A stretch of DNA of 64,000 nucleotides from Carettochelys insculpta (GCF_033958435.1 NC_134142.1:103552501-103616500), one strand, 5' to 3'. Positions 13,172 through 23,765 are shown, counted from the first letter of the stretch. Program-made: numbers and translations. Notes: a model not told the origin generated them from the sequence alone.

Positions 13172-15421
13172 ATGTCCTCTTCAGGATTCAAGAAATGTGA
13201 GTCTTGCCGAGAGGCAATGCCAGCGTCTGATGGGCACAATCACTGTATAAGGTGCCTTGGGGAGTCCCATGTCACGCAGAAATGCTCCTTCTGTGCAAAA
13301 TTAACATCCAGAGCAAGAAAGGACAGGGAGATGCGGCTTAAAATGCTGCTATTCGACAAGGCCCTCCAGTCAGACGTGCCGGAGCGGCCGCAGCAGGAGG
13401 GACCCTCTGGGGCCCATAAAAGGAAAGCTGCCTCCCTCACCCCATCAGCGCAAAAACGGAGGAGAGTCTCCCCAACCCAATCCCTGCCGGCAGCAACAGT
13501 GAGCGGGACGGGAGGAGCGCACAACCCCCAGCCGCAGCAACAGCTGATCGGCAGTGGCACGGAGAGCCACGTGGAGGCGGCTCAGCCTCCGATGATCAAA
13601 CAGCCGCCCCGCACTGCAGGCAGGGCGGCGGCTAAACAAGCGCCGGTACCGGCGGCACCGCAGGCAGCGGCACCAATCCTCAGGGAACCGGCGGTGCAGA
13701 GCGTGCAGGCACGCAGCCTGCAGGCACCGGAGGACACTGCCCGCGCGGCACCGCCCAAGAGCGTGCTGAGCGCGGCGCGGACAGGGCCGAGATCCCCTGC
13801 ACGTCAGGGGGCGGAGCTACCCCCTCAAGGGAGGGGGAAGGCTGCACAGAAAACAAGGCACCACAGCCCCTCTCCAGACGGGGCTGCAGAGTTGCTTTCT
13901 CTCAGCCCTCTGCTCATGCTGCGGACTCCAACTAGAAGGCAGGGGTCCCCCCTAGTCTACCCGGAGCCCCCGTCTCCATTTTTACAACCAGCCTCGCCCT
14001 GGCTGGGACCACCTTCACCCTTCTTGGGGTTTGAGCCGCTGGAGTACTATCACAAATTGCTCTCTCCAGTGTCCCATGTCTCTCGACGATCTTGCTCCCC
14101 CAGACGCAGGGGGTACGCACCAAGGGAGTGGTCCAGGTCACCTTCCCAAGAACAGTGCCCATGCTGCCATGGTCGTCCCTATCACGCGGGGCATAGACAC
14201 CACCGGCATTCTACCAGGGAAAGATCCCCACAGACGGTCCCGTATCCCCAAGGGCAATCGCGAACGGGGACAGAGACTCAAGTATCTCAGGGGGAACTGG
14301 TTATGGAACCCCGAGATTTTCCCTCGCAAGCTTCCAGCGAGCGGATGTACCATCGCCAACAGGAACCGGAAGGGTCCAGAGAGGCGTATCCTAGTGGCTC
14401 CTCGCTCTCCTCCCCGGACGGGGCTACGGCCCCGGGGGACGTCCATCCTCCGGACAATCTCAAACAGTTTCAAGAGCTGTTTAAAAGGGTGGCCTTCACG
14501 CAAGGCATCCAGACAGCAGAGGTGCAAGAGAAACACCATAAGCTCCTCAAAAATCTGAGACTTCCGGCCTTCTCCAAAATAGCAATACCGCTTGACGAAG
14601 CAATCTTGGAGTCCGCCACGATGATATGGCAGACCCCTGTGACTATTCCGCCTGTCCACAAGAGAGCGGACAAGAAATACTTCGTGCCGGCGAAGGGCAT
14701 GGAGTTCCTGTTCAGCCACCCACAACCAAATTCCTTGGTGGTAGAGTCGTCGCAACAAAGATCAAAGACATCTCAATTCAAGACAGGGGGAACAGACAAA
14801 GATGCCAAGAAGCTAGAGCTGTTCGGCAGAAAGGTCTACTCCTCCTCCACACTACTGTTGCGAATGGCAAATTACGCAGCGCATCTAGCGAACCACAATT
14901 TCGACGACTACACTAGGTTAACCTCCCTCATGGACTCACTTCCAGAGGACAAGAAACCGGTGCTCAAGGCCGTCGTGCAAGAAGGCTACGCGGCCTCGAG
15001 GATGGGAGTTCAGATCGCCCTAGATGTTGCGGACACAGCAGCATGCTCCACAGCTACGGCAGTGGTGATACGAAGGGAGTCCTGGCTCCAGACTTCGGGT
15101 ATACCGAGGGATCTGCAGGCAAAGATCGTCGATCTTCCCTTCGACACGCAGAAGCTGTTTGCTGAATCAACTGACTCGGTCCTTCATTCCAGTAAAGATT
15201 CAAGAGCCAAGCTTAGGACCCTAGGGATTTACACCCCTCCATACAGAAAGAAAAAGTACTACCCTCAACAAAGACGGTACCAGTACCAGCCACAGCGTCC
15301 CCAGTACCACAGGGGTTACGAGCAAGGGCGACATCAACAGCACCAGCAGTACAGAACTCCCAGGCGACGTTCCCAACAGAGCCGTGCGTCCTCGGGGCAG
15401 GGCCAAAGGCCACAAGTTTGA
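13172..15421 (+). CDS. DIRS Gag-like protein, outer copy, 749 codons
   Basis: Unbroken ORF from ATG 13172 (AAAATGTCCTC context) to TGA 15419-15421. The N terminus carries a Cys/His cluster (CESCREAMPAS, then HNHCIRCLGESH and KCSFCAKL) resembling the zinc-knuckle-like start of vertebrate DIRS Gag proteins. Residues ~70-270 are Ala/Pro/Gln-rich and low complexity. A conserved block from ~430 to 670 (LKQFQELFKRVAF, VHKRADKKYFVPAKG, LLRMANYAAHLANHNFDDY) is the likely capsid-like part. The last ~80 residues are Arg/Gln/Tyr-rich (RYQYQPQRPQYH), suggesting nucleic-acid binding. It packages element RNA by family analogy. It is the only structurally intact gene of the nest. Confidence 0.85.
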   Translation: MSSSGFKKCESCREAMPASDGHNHCIRCLGESHVTQKCSFCAKLTSRARKDREMRLKMLLFDKALQSDVPERPQQEGPSGAHKRKAASLTPSAQKRRRVSPTQSLPAATVSGTGGAHNPQPQQQLIGSGTESHVEAAQPPMIKQPPRTAGRAAAKQAPVPAAPQAAAPILREPAVQSVQARSLQAPEDTARAAPPKSVLSAARTGPRSPARQGAELPPQGRGKAAQKTRHHSPSPDGAAELLSLSPLLMLRTPTRRQGSPLVYPEPPSPFLQPASPWLGPPSPFLGFEPLEYYHKLLSPVSHVSRRSCSPRRRGYAPREWSRSPSQEQCPCCHGRPYHAGHRHHRHSTRERSPQTVPYPQGQSRTGTETQVSQGELVMEPRDFPSQASSERMYHRQQEPEGSREAYPSGSSLSSPDGATAPGDVHPPDNLKQFQELFKRVAFTQGIQTAEVQEKHHKLLKNLRLPAFSKIAIPLDEAILESATMIWQTPVTIPPVHKRADKKYFVPAKGMEFLFSHPQPNSLVVESSQQRSKTSQFKTGGTDKDAKKLELFGRKVYSSSTLLLRMANYAAHLANHNFDDYTRLTSLMDSLPEDKKPVLKAVVQEGYAASRMGVQIALDVADTAACSTATAVVIRRESWLQTSGIPRDLQAKIVDLPFDTQKLFAESTDSVLHSSKDSRAKLRTLGIYTPPYRKKKYYPQQRRYQYQPQRPQYHRGYEQGRHQQHQQYRTPRRRSQQSRASSGQGQRPQV

Positions 15422-17363
15422 CACACAGATCCAGGGCTGCGCCATCACTACCATCGCACAATGTCATCCGAAGCTGTTATTCCACCATCGCCTCCGACCA
15501 TTCTACGACCAGTGGCAAAGGATCACCACAGACAAATGGGTGCTGGAGATCATAGCCACGGGGTACGCCATCCCCTTCCAGTCGCTCCCACTGTCACGAC
15601 CTCCACCCAGGCCCCACCTCCAGGAGGCCTCCCACGTAGCGAGGCTCAAGCAGGAGGTAGACCATCTCATGCTCATAGGGGCAGTGGAAAGAGTGCCGGA
15701 GCAACTGCAAGGGAAAGGGTTCTATTCGAGGTACTTCCTCACGGAGAAAAAGACAGGAGGCTGGAGGCCCATCTCAGATCTTTGAGGCCTCAACCGGTAC
15801 CTGCGCAAGCAACGCTTTCGGATGATCACAAGCGCCTCCATCCTTACGGTACTGGACGATGGAGATTGGTTCGCAGCCCTCGACTTACAAGATGCGTATT
15901 TTCACATAACTATCCATCCGGCTCACCGACGATTCCTCCGGTTCATGGTAGGCAAAGAACATTTTCAATACAAGGTCCTACCGTTTGGCCTCTCCTCGGC
16001 CCCCAGAGTCTTCACCAAGACCTTGGCAGTGGTGTGAGCCTACCTGCACAGACAGGGGGTATTTATATTCCCGTATCTGGACAACTGCGTACTCAAAGGG
16101 GCCTCGAAGGAGGAGGTACTAAGCATGATACGCGTCACAGCAGGCACGTTCTCTTTGCTCGGCCTGGTTATCAATCTAGCAAAATGAAAGATAGACCCCA
16201 CACAGGACATAGAGTTCATAGGGGCACGCATAAATTCTATTACAGCGAGCGTACACCTACCAGAGACACGCTTTCGGGCCATCGGCTCCCTCGTGCAAGT
16301 CATCACCTTCAGCCCTACGGTGCCGGTTCTGACGTGCTTACAGCTGCTGGGCCACATGGCAGCAGCGACATTCGTAGTACAGAACGCCAGGTTACACATG
16401 CGCAGCATGCAGTACTGGCTGGCAAGCGTATACAAACCAGCAGCACACACCGTTCACAGGGTGGTGTCGCCCACAACAGAGGTGCGCAAATCCCTGCAAT
16501 GGTGAGTAAACCCCAAGAACATGCTAACAGGGGTACCCTTCCACCAACCACAAATATCGGGTTTTCTTACTACAGATGCCTCCCACATAGGGTGGGGAGC
16601 ACACATGGGCGAAGAGGTGACGCAAGGACTGTGGTCCTCCATGGAACAGTCACTGCACATAAATATACTGGAGCTCAGAGCAGTGTTCAACGCCTGCAGA
16701 CACTTTCGAGACCATATACAAGGCAAAGTACTCGGTATCAGTACAGACAATACCTCCACCATGTTTTATATAAATCGGCAAGGAGGAGCTTGGTCCCGTG
16801 CCTTATGTGCGGAAGCAGTCCAGTTGTGGAACTGGTGCATCGCCAACAATATAACCTTGAAAGCCTCGTACTTGCCAGGCGCTCACAATGTGAAGGCAGA
16901 CCAGCTGAGCAGGCGTATCGCACTCACGCACGAGTGGCAGATCCGTCCCGATCTGCTACGACCGATTTTTCACACATGGGGCTTTCCCCAGATAGACCTG
17001 TTTGCCACTCAACACAACAAGAAGTGCCCACGATTCTGCTCCAGGGCAGGACTGGGACGGGGGTCCGTGGGGGATGCATTTGCGATCTCCTGGAGGGGCC
17101 CCCGGCTTTACGCTTTTCCTCCCACAGTGCTGATCCACAAAGTCTTGCAGAAAGCCAGGAGGGAAGGAGCCCGAATGATCCTGATAGTCCCAGCGTGGGA
17201 TCGACAGCAGTGGTTCCCCCTACTCCTGCGCATGTCGGACCGTCCACCAATGCCCGTTCCGGTGGCGCCGGATCTGCTCACGCAAGCCCAGGGGTCCATA
17301 GTGCATCCGCACCCCCAAGGCCTGCGACTACAAGCGTGGTTAATCCATGGCTCGGCTCCCTAG
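15422..17363 (+). pseudogene. DIRS reverse transcriptase / RNase H, outer copy (four in-frame TGA)
   Basis: A third frame (position modulo 3 = 0) encodes RT: HHRLRPFYDQWQRIT, HVARLKQEVDHLMLIGAVER, DWFAALDLQDAYFHI (motif A Asp), YKVLPFGLSSAPRVFTK, and the active-site region reading YLDN. RNase H follows (DASHIGWGAHMGEEVTQGLW, LELRAVFNACRHF, STDNTSTMFYIN). TGA codons interrupt at 15783, 16035, 16185 and 16503. The usual active-site signature in this group is Y-x-D-D, so the second Asp is replaced by Asn. The gene is inactive as read unless sequence errors account for all changes. Confidence 0.88.
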
Positions 17364-17953
17364 AGAGCACATGTACAGAGGAGGTGCAACAAGTCCTAGA
17401 AAGTAGCAGGAGGACTTCCACCAGGAAGACCTACAAGCAGAAATGGACTCGCTTCACGGCTTGGTGTTCTACCAAACAGCTAGCCCCCCTTTTGGTGCCT
17501 ATACCTGTAATATTAGAGTATTTACTGGACCTCAAGAGAGGAGGACTCTCACCCTCCTTGTTAAAGGTCCACCTTGCCACCATTTCGGCGTTCAGACACG
17601 AAGAGGAAGGGCACACGGTGTTCACCCATCCCATGGTTACCAGGTTCCTCAAAGGGTTGGTAAACCTATACCCCCCTCGGAAACCGCTTCCACCTTCGTG
17701 GAACTTGGACCTGGTGCTTAATGCGCTAACGGGACCACCGTTCGAGCCTTTAGCCACGGTTTCCCTCCGCCTCCTTACGATAAAGACGACCTTCCTTCTC
17801 GCAATCACGTCAGCTCGCAGGCTGAGCGAGCTTGCGGCAGTTATGGCAACGCTACCCTGCACTGCTTTTTCCAAGGAGGCGGTGACTCTACAGCTGTATC
17901 CAGCCTTTGTTCCTAAGGTTTCTTCAGAGTTTCATATTAACGAACCTATTGTT
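15461..17953 (+). CDS. DIRS tyrosine recombinase ORF, outer copy, 5' part (overlaps RT frame)
   Basis: This frame, the same as gag, is open from ATG 15461 across the whole RT/RNase H region. From ~17400 it encodes the recombinase: SRRTSTRKTYKQKWTRFTAW, then VPIPVILEYLLDLKRGGLSP and LLAITSARRLSEL-type sequence with the first catalytic Arg (TSARRLSELAAV). It then runs into the inner element's terminal repeat at 17952, so the reading past INEPIV (to 18229) is chimeric. The distal half, with the HxxR motif and catalytic Tyr, is at 23963-24400. Whether the 630 codons that overlap RT are translated is unknown; DIRS-1 of Dictyostelium also overlaps these two frames. Confidence 0.75.
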
Positions 17954-18454
17954 CTTCTTCGAGTGTCCCCGTGGGTGCTCCACATTAGGTGTCGGGCTCG
18001 CCCGGCGCCGCAGATCGGATCTTCCAAGCAGTTTCTGCCGGACCGCGCATGCGCCGGTGCGCGCCGCTCCCCCGCGCGCTCCCGGCCATGTGCGCGATCC
18101 GGTCCCCGCCAGTTCCTCTTAACCGCCGTCGGCTGCAGACGGAATCCAACTAGGCTAAGGCCAAGTAGTGTATTCAACGGCTTTATCTGTTTTTTCTTAA
18201 AGTTTTTTCAGGCACTTAGGCTACTATAAGCTAGCCGGTTGTTATTTTGTAAAAAAAAAAACAAAAAAAAAACAACAACGAACAAGCTAGGAGAGGGACA
18301 GCTCAGCCAGTCCCAGTAACAAGCGCCGGAGGCCAGGAGCTAGGGCTATCAGCCCTCCGGCTAAGGCAGACCATCGGACGGGGAAAACGGCACAAAGAAG
18401 GTGCTAAGTACCCACTTAAAAACACAAAGACTCACCAACAATGTCCTCTTCAGG

Positions 18455-18459
<5 letters not shown>

Positions 18460-18485
<26 letters not shown>
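18460..18485 (+). repeat. Pure A26 run replacing gag sequence
   Basis: Uninterrupted A tract joined directly to ATGCTGCTTCTTGAC of gag. The outer copy has about 155 bp of coding sequence here ending in TTAAAATGCTG. Confidence 0.9.
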
Positions 18486-18488
<3 letters not shown>

Positions 18489-18620
18489 TGCTTCTTGACA
18501 AGGCCCTCCAGCCAGAAGTGCCGGAGCGGCCGCAGCAGGAGGGACCCTCCGGGGCCCTTAAAAGGAAAGCTGCCTCCCTCAGCCCATCAGCGCAGAAACG
18601 GAGGAAAGTATCTCCAGCCC

Positions 18621-19590
18621 GATCCCTGCCGGCAGCAACAGCGAGCGGGACGGGAGGAGCAAGCAGCCCCCAGCCGCAGCAACAGCTGATCGGCGGCGGC
18701 ACGGAGAGCCACGTGGAAGCGGCTCAGCCTCCAATACTCAGCCAGCCGCCCCGCACCGCAGGCAGGGCGGCGGCTAAGCAAACGCCGGTACTGGCGGCAC
18801 CGCAGGCAGCGGCACCGACCCCCGGGGAACCGGCGGTGCAGAGCGCGCAGGCACGCAGCCTGCCGGCACCGGAGGACACCGCACATGCGGCATCGCCCTC
18901 GAGCGTGCCGAGCTCGGTGCAGACGGGGCCGGAATCCCCTGTATGCTCCCCAGCCCGATCCCTGCCGGCAGCAACAGCGAGCGGGACGGGAGGAGCGAGC
19001 AGCCCCCAGCCGCAGCAACAGCTGATCGGCGGCGGCACGGAGAGCCACGTGGAAGCAGCTCAGCCTCCGATAATCAGCCAGCCGCCCCGCACCGCAGGCA
19101 GGGCGGCGGCTAAACAAGCGCTGGTACCAGCGGCACCGCAGGCAGCGGCAGCGGCACCGACCCCTGGGGAACCGGCGGTGCAGAGCGCGCAGGCACGTAG
19201 CCTGCCGGCACTGGAGGACACCGCACGTGCGGCACCGCCCTTGAGCGTGCCGAGCTCGGTGCGGACGCCGGAATGCCCTGTATGCCCCCCAGCCCGATCC
19301 CTGCCGGCAGCAACAACGAGCGGGACGGGAGGAGCGAGCAGCCCCCAGCCGCAGCAACAGCTGATCGGAGGCGGCACGGAGAGCCACGTGCAAGCGGCTC
19401 ACCCTTCGATAATCAGCCAGCCGCCCCGCACCGCAGGCAGGGCGGCGGCTAAACAAGCGCCGGTACCACCTACCCCCGGAAAACCGGCGGTGCAGAGCGC
19501 GCAGGCACGCAGCCTGCCGGCACCGAAGGACACCGCACATGCGGCACCGACTTCGAGTGTGCCGAGCTCGGTGCGGACGTGGCCGGGATC
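18621..19590 (+). repeat. Tandem triplication within inner gag (~336-339-bp units)
   Basis: Unit starts at 18621, 18957 and 19296 (each GATCCCTGCCGGCAGCAACA). Each encodes ARSLPAATxSGTGGASSPQP and then LIGGGTESHV and PPRTAGRAAAKQ. The outer copy has one such unit. Units are close to identical, with in-frame length changes (extra GCGGCA triplets in unit 2, a shorter unit 3). Confidence 0.92.
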
Positions 19591-20459
19591 CCCTGTATGT
19601 CAGGGGCGGAGTTACCTCCTCAAGGGAGGGGGAAGACTGCACACAAGAGGAGGCATTGCAGCCCCTCTCCGCACAGGGCTGTGTAGTTGCTTTCTCACAG
19701 CCCTCCGCTATGTTGCAGACTCCAACTAGAAGGCAGGGGTCCCCCCCCTCCTTGGCCTACCCGGAGCCCCCTTCTCCATTTCTGCAACCAGCCTCACCCT
19801 GGCTGGGACCACCTCCACCCTTCCTGGGATTTGAACCGCTGGACTATTAGGCAAAGTCGCTCTCTCCAGGGTCTCGACGGTCTCCCTCCCCCAGACGCAA
19901 AGGGTATGCACCAAGGGAGTGGTCTAGGTCACCTTCCCAAGACCAGTGCTTATACTGCCGTGGTCGCCCCTACCACGCAGGGCATAGACACCATCGGCAA
20001 TCTACTAGGGAAAGATCCCTACGAACGATCTCGTACCCCCAAGGGCAATTGTGACCGGGGACAGAGACTTAAGCATCTCAGGGGGGACTGGTTATGGAAC
20101 CCCGAGATTTTTCCTCGCACACCTCTAGTGAGAGGGTGTACCATCATCAGCAGGAACCGGAAGGGTCCAGAAAGACGTACCCCAGCGGTTCCTCGCTTTC
20201 CTCCCCGGATGAGGCTACGGCCCCGGGGGGCGTCCATCCTCCGGACGATCTCAAACAGTTCCAAGAGCTGTTTTACGAGGGTGGCCTTCACGCAAGGCTT
20301 CCAGACAGCAAAGGTGCAAGAGCAACACCATAAGCTCCTCAAAAATCTGAGACCTCCGGCCTCCTCCAAAATAGCAATACCGCCGATGACGCAATCTTGG
20401 AGCCTGCCACTATGATATGGCAGACTCCTGCGACTATTCCGCCTGTCCACAAAAGAGCG

Positions 20460-20483
20460 AAAAAAAAAAAAAAAAAAAAAAAA
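20460..20483 (+). repeat. Pure A24 run in inner gag
   Basis: AGAGCG followed by A24 and TACTTCGTGCC. The outer copy reads AGAGCGGACAAGAAATACTT at the same place, so the tract is an expansion or replacement at an A-rich spot. Confidence 0.9.
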
Positions 20484-20751
20484 TACTTCGTGCCCACGAA
20501 GGGCATGGAGTTCCTGTTCAGCCACCCACAACCAAATTCTTTGGTGGCGGAGTCGTCGCAACGTGGGGGAATAAACAAACATGCCAAAAAGCTAGAGCTG
20601 TTGGGCAGAAAGGTCTACTCCTCCTCCACGCTACTGTTGCCAATGGCAAATTACGCAGCGCATCTAGCGAACCATAATTTCAACAACCACATTAGGTTGA
20701 CCTCCCTCATGGACTCGCTTCCAGAGGGCACGAAACCAGTGCTCAAGGCCA

Positions 20752-22530
20752 TCATCCGACCATTTTATAACCAGTGGCAAAGGATCACCGCAGACACATG
20801 GGTGCTGGAGATCATAGCCACGGGGTACGCCATCCCCTCCCAGTTGCTCCCACCGCCATGACCTCCACCCGGGGCCCCACCTCCAGGAGACCTCCCATGT
20901 AGCGAGGCTCAAGCAGGAGGTAGACCATCTCATGCTCGTAGGGGCAGTGGAAAGAGTGCCGGAGCAACTGCAAGGGAGAGGGTTCTACTCGAGGTACTTC
21001 CTCACGGGGAGGTCCATCTTAGATTTTCGAGGCCTCACCGGTACCTGCGCAAGCAACGTTTTCGGATGATCACAAACGCCTCCATCCTTACGGCACTAGA
21101 CGATGGAGATTGGTTCGCAGCCCTCGACTTACAAGGTCCTACCGTTTGGGCTCTCCTCAGCCCCCAGAGTCTTCACCAAGACCTTGGCAGTGGTGTCAGC
21201 CTACCTGCACAGACAGGGGGTATTTATATTCCAGTATCTGAATGACTGCCTACTCAAAGGGGCCTCAAAGGAGGAGGTACTACGCATAATATGTGTCACA
21301 GCAGGCACGTTCTCTTCGCTCGGCCTGCTTATCAATCTGACAAAATCAAAGACAGACCCCACACAGGACATAGAGTTCGTAGGGGCACGCATAAATTCTA
21401 TTACAGCGAGGGCGTATCTACCAGAGACTCGCTTTCGGGCCATCGGCTCCCTCGCGCAAGGCTTCACCTTCAGCCCTATGGTGCCGGTTCTGACGTGCTT
21501 ACAGCCGCTGGGCCACATGGCAGCAGCAACGTTTCGTACAACAGAACGCCAGGTTACACATGCGCAGCATGCAGCATTGGCTGGCGAGCGTATACAAACC
21601 GGCAGCACACACTGTTCACAGGATGGCGTCGCCCACAACGGAGGTGCGCAAATCCCTGCAATGGTGGGTAAACCCAGAGAACCTGCTAACAAGGGTACCC
21701 TTCCACCAACCACACGTATTGGTTTTTCTTACTACAGATGCCCCCCTCATAGGGTGGGGAGCACACATGGGCGAAGAGGTGACGCAAGGGCTGTGGTCCT
21801 CTATGGAGCAGTCACTGCACACAAATATACTGGAGCTCAAAGCAGTGTTCAACGCCTGCAGACACTTTCGAGACCAACTGAAAGGCAAGGTAGTCGGGAT
21901 CAGTACAGACGATACCTCCACCATGTTTTTATATAAATCGGCAAGGAGGAGCTCGGTCCCGTGCCTTATGTGTAGAAGCAGTCCGGTTGTGGAACTGCTG
22001 CATCGCCAACAATGTAACCTTGAAAGCCTCGTACTTACCAGGCGCTCGCAATGTGAAGGCAGACCAGCTGAGCAGGCGTTTCGCACTCACGCACGAGTGG
22101 CAGATCCGTCCCGATCTGCTGCAACCGATTTTTCCACGCGTGGGGTTTTTCCCCAGATAGACCCTGTTTGCTACTCAGCACAACAAGAAGTGCCCACGAT
22201 TCTGCTCCAGGGCAGGACTGGGACGGGGGTCCCTGAGGGATGCCTTCGCGATCTCATGGAGGGGCCCCCTGCTTTACGCTTTCCCTCCCATAGTGCTCAT
22301 CCACAAAGTGTTGCAGAAAGCCAGGAGGGAAGGAACCTGAATGATCCCGATAGTCCCAACGTGGGACCGACAGCAATGGTTCCCCCTATTCCTGCGCATG
22401 TCGGACCGGCCACTGAGGTCCCCTCCGGTGGCGCGGGATCTGCTCACGCAAGCCCAGGGGTCCATAGTGCATCCGCACCCCCAAAGCCTGCGACTACAAA
22501 CGTGGTTAATCCATGGCTCAGCTCCCTAGA
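20752..22530 (+). pseudogene. DIRS RT/RNase H, inner copy, deleted
   Basis: The remaining RT segments match the outer copy (FYNQWQRITADTWVLEIIAT; KVLPFGLSSAPRVFTKTLAV). An ~83-bp deletion between two TACAAG hexamers removes RT between motif A and the LPFG block (junction ~21136), and a shorter deletion lies near 21012. The active-site region reads YLND: the first Asp is lost, the second kept. RNase H (GWGAHMGEEVTQGLWSSM, LELKAVFNACRHFRD) is frameshifted near 21935. Confidence 0.85.
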
Positions 22531-22539
22531 GAGCACATG

Positions 22540-23554
22540 TACGGAGGAAGTGCAGCAAGTCCTAGAAAGTAGCAGGAGGACTTCCACCAGGAAGACCTTC
22601 AAGCAGAAATGGACTCGCTTTACGGCATGGTGTTCTACCAAACAGCTAGCCCCCTTTCGGTGCCTATGGCTGTGATATTAGAGTATTTACTGGACCTCAA
22701 GAGAGGAGGACTCTCGCTATCCTCGTTTCAGGTCCACCTGGCCGCTATTTTGGTGTTCAGACACGAAGAGGAAGGGCACACGGTGTTCGCCCATCCCATG
22801 GTTACCAGGTTCTTCAAAGGGCTGGTAAGCCTATACCCCCCTCAGAAACCGCTTCCACCTCTGTGGAACTCGGACCTGGTGCTTAATGCGAAAAGGGGAC
22901 CACCGTTTGAGCCTTTGGCCACGGTTTCCCTCCGCCTCCTTATGATGAAGACGACCTTTCTTCTCGCAATCACGTCAGCTCGCAGGGTGAGCGAGCTTGA
23001 GGCAGTTATGGCAACGCCGCCCTGCGCTGTTTTTCCAAGGAGGCGGTAACCATACGGCTGCATCCAGCCTTTGTTCCTAAAGTTTCTTTCTGAGTTTCAT
23101 ACTAACGAACCTATTGTTTACCCTTGTTTATCCAAAGCCTCATAACTCTAACAAAGAGGTGCGCCTACACCTCCTGGACGTGAGCAGGCGCTAGCTTTCT
23201 ATATGGACAGGACCAAGTCCTTCCGGAGAACGGATAGGCTCCTAGTCTCTATCGCTCCCAAATCAAAAGGAGAATGTCTCTCTTCGCAGAGAATCTCTAA
23301 GCACATCGTATCTTGCATAAAAATGTGCTACAAACTCAAAAAGACTCCTTTACTGGCCACGCCCAGGGCTCATTCCACTAGGGCGGTGGCAGCATCAACA
23401 GTCTTTTTTCAAGGGCGTTGCGCTAAAAGACATTTGCAGAGTGGCGACCTGGTCATCCTGTGACACCTTCGCCAAACATTACGCCCTTCACAGGGTATTC
23501 CAAGAGGATACCCGTCTCTCGGCAGCGGTCCTCTCGGGGACAAGCTGCACATAA
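22540..23554 (+). pseudogene. DIRS tyrosine recombinase, inner copy, frameshifted
   Basis: Blocks TSTRKTFKQKWTRFTAW, EYLLDLKRGGLSL and AITSARRVSELEAV (catalytic Arg) are present. The frame breaks near 22655-22670 (CCCTTTCGGTGCC, one C fewer than the outer copy), near 23035-23090 and near 23410. The distal part keeps AHSTRAVAAS (HxxR) but reads into a stop after SGDLVIL in one frame. It contains the intact version of the site into which such an element inserted in the outer copy (~23110). Confidence 0.85.
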
Positions 23555-23597
23555 TCCGATTACCCACCTCCTATCTTGGGTTACTGCTGGGTAGTCA

Positions 23598-23696
23598 CCT
23601 AATGTGGAGCACCCACGGGGACACTCGAAGAAGAAAGAAAGGTTACTCACCGTAGTAACGGTGGTTCTTCGAGATGTGTCCCCGTGGGTGCTCCAC
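23598..23696. repeat. Inner DIRS internal complementary region
   Basis: The first third (GTGGAGCACCCACGGGGACA, CTCGAAGAAGAA) is the reverse complement of the element's left tip. The rest (AAAGAAAGGTTACTCACCGT ... GGTGCTCCAC) is the reverse complement of its right tip. The two meet at AAGAAGAAAGAAAGG, which equals the complement of a joined right end-left end. This is the DIRS signature used to make a circular intermediate. Confidence 0.92.
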
Positions 23697-23765
23697 TACC
23701 CGCCCATCCTCCCCGCTCCGGATCTCTGTTTAGTGTTTTGCAGGAGCATCCGAGGCGGTTGGTCA

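Larger units (their letters stand above)
18440..20751 (+). pseudogene. DIRS Gag, inner copy, rearranged
   Basis: The gag ATG (18441) is followed after a few codons by an in-frame TAA. The Cys/His N-terminal region (about 155 bp relative to the outer copy) is missing and replaced by A26 at 18460-18485. The Pro/Gln/Ala-rich part exists in three tandem copies (18621-19590). A second A24 run (20460-20483) replaces a few bases of the KRADKKYF region. Sequence corresponding to the last ~150 gag codons is missing and gag is joined near 20752 to the beginning of the RT region. Confidence 0.88.

Noticed and set aside
14138..14758. 206-codon minus-strand ORF
   Set aside because: Lies wholly opposite intact gag and shows no independent domain.
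17954..18229. C-terminal extension of the outer recombinase ORF after INEPIV
   Set aside because: It is translation of the inner element's terminal repeat, created by the insertion.
18587..19642. 351-codon minus-strand ORF opposite the inner gag
   Set aside because: Shadow of the GC-rich triplicated gag block. Arg/Ala/Cys-rich repeats mirror the plus-strand codons.
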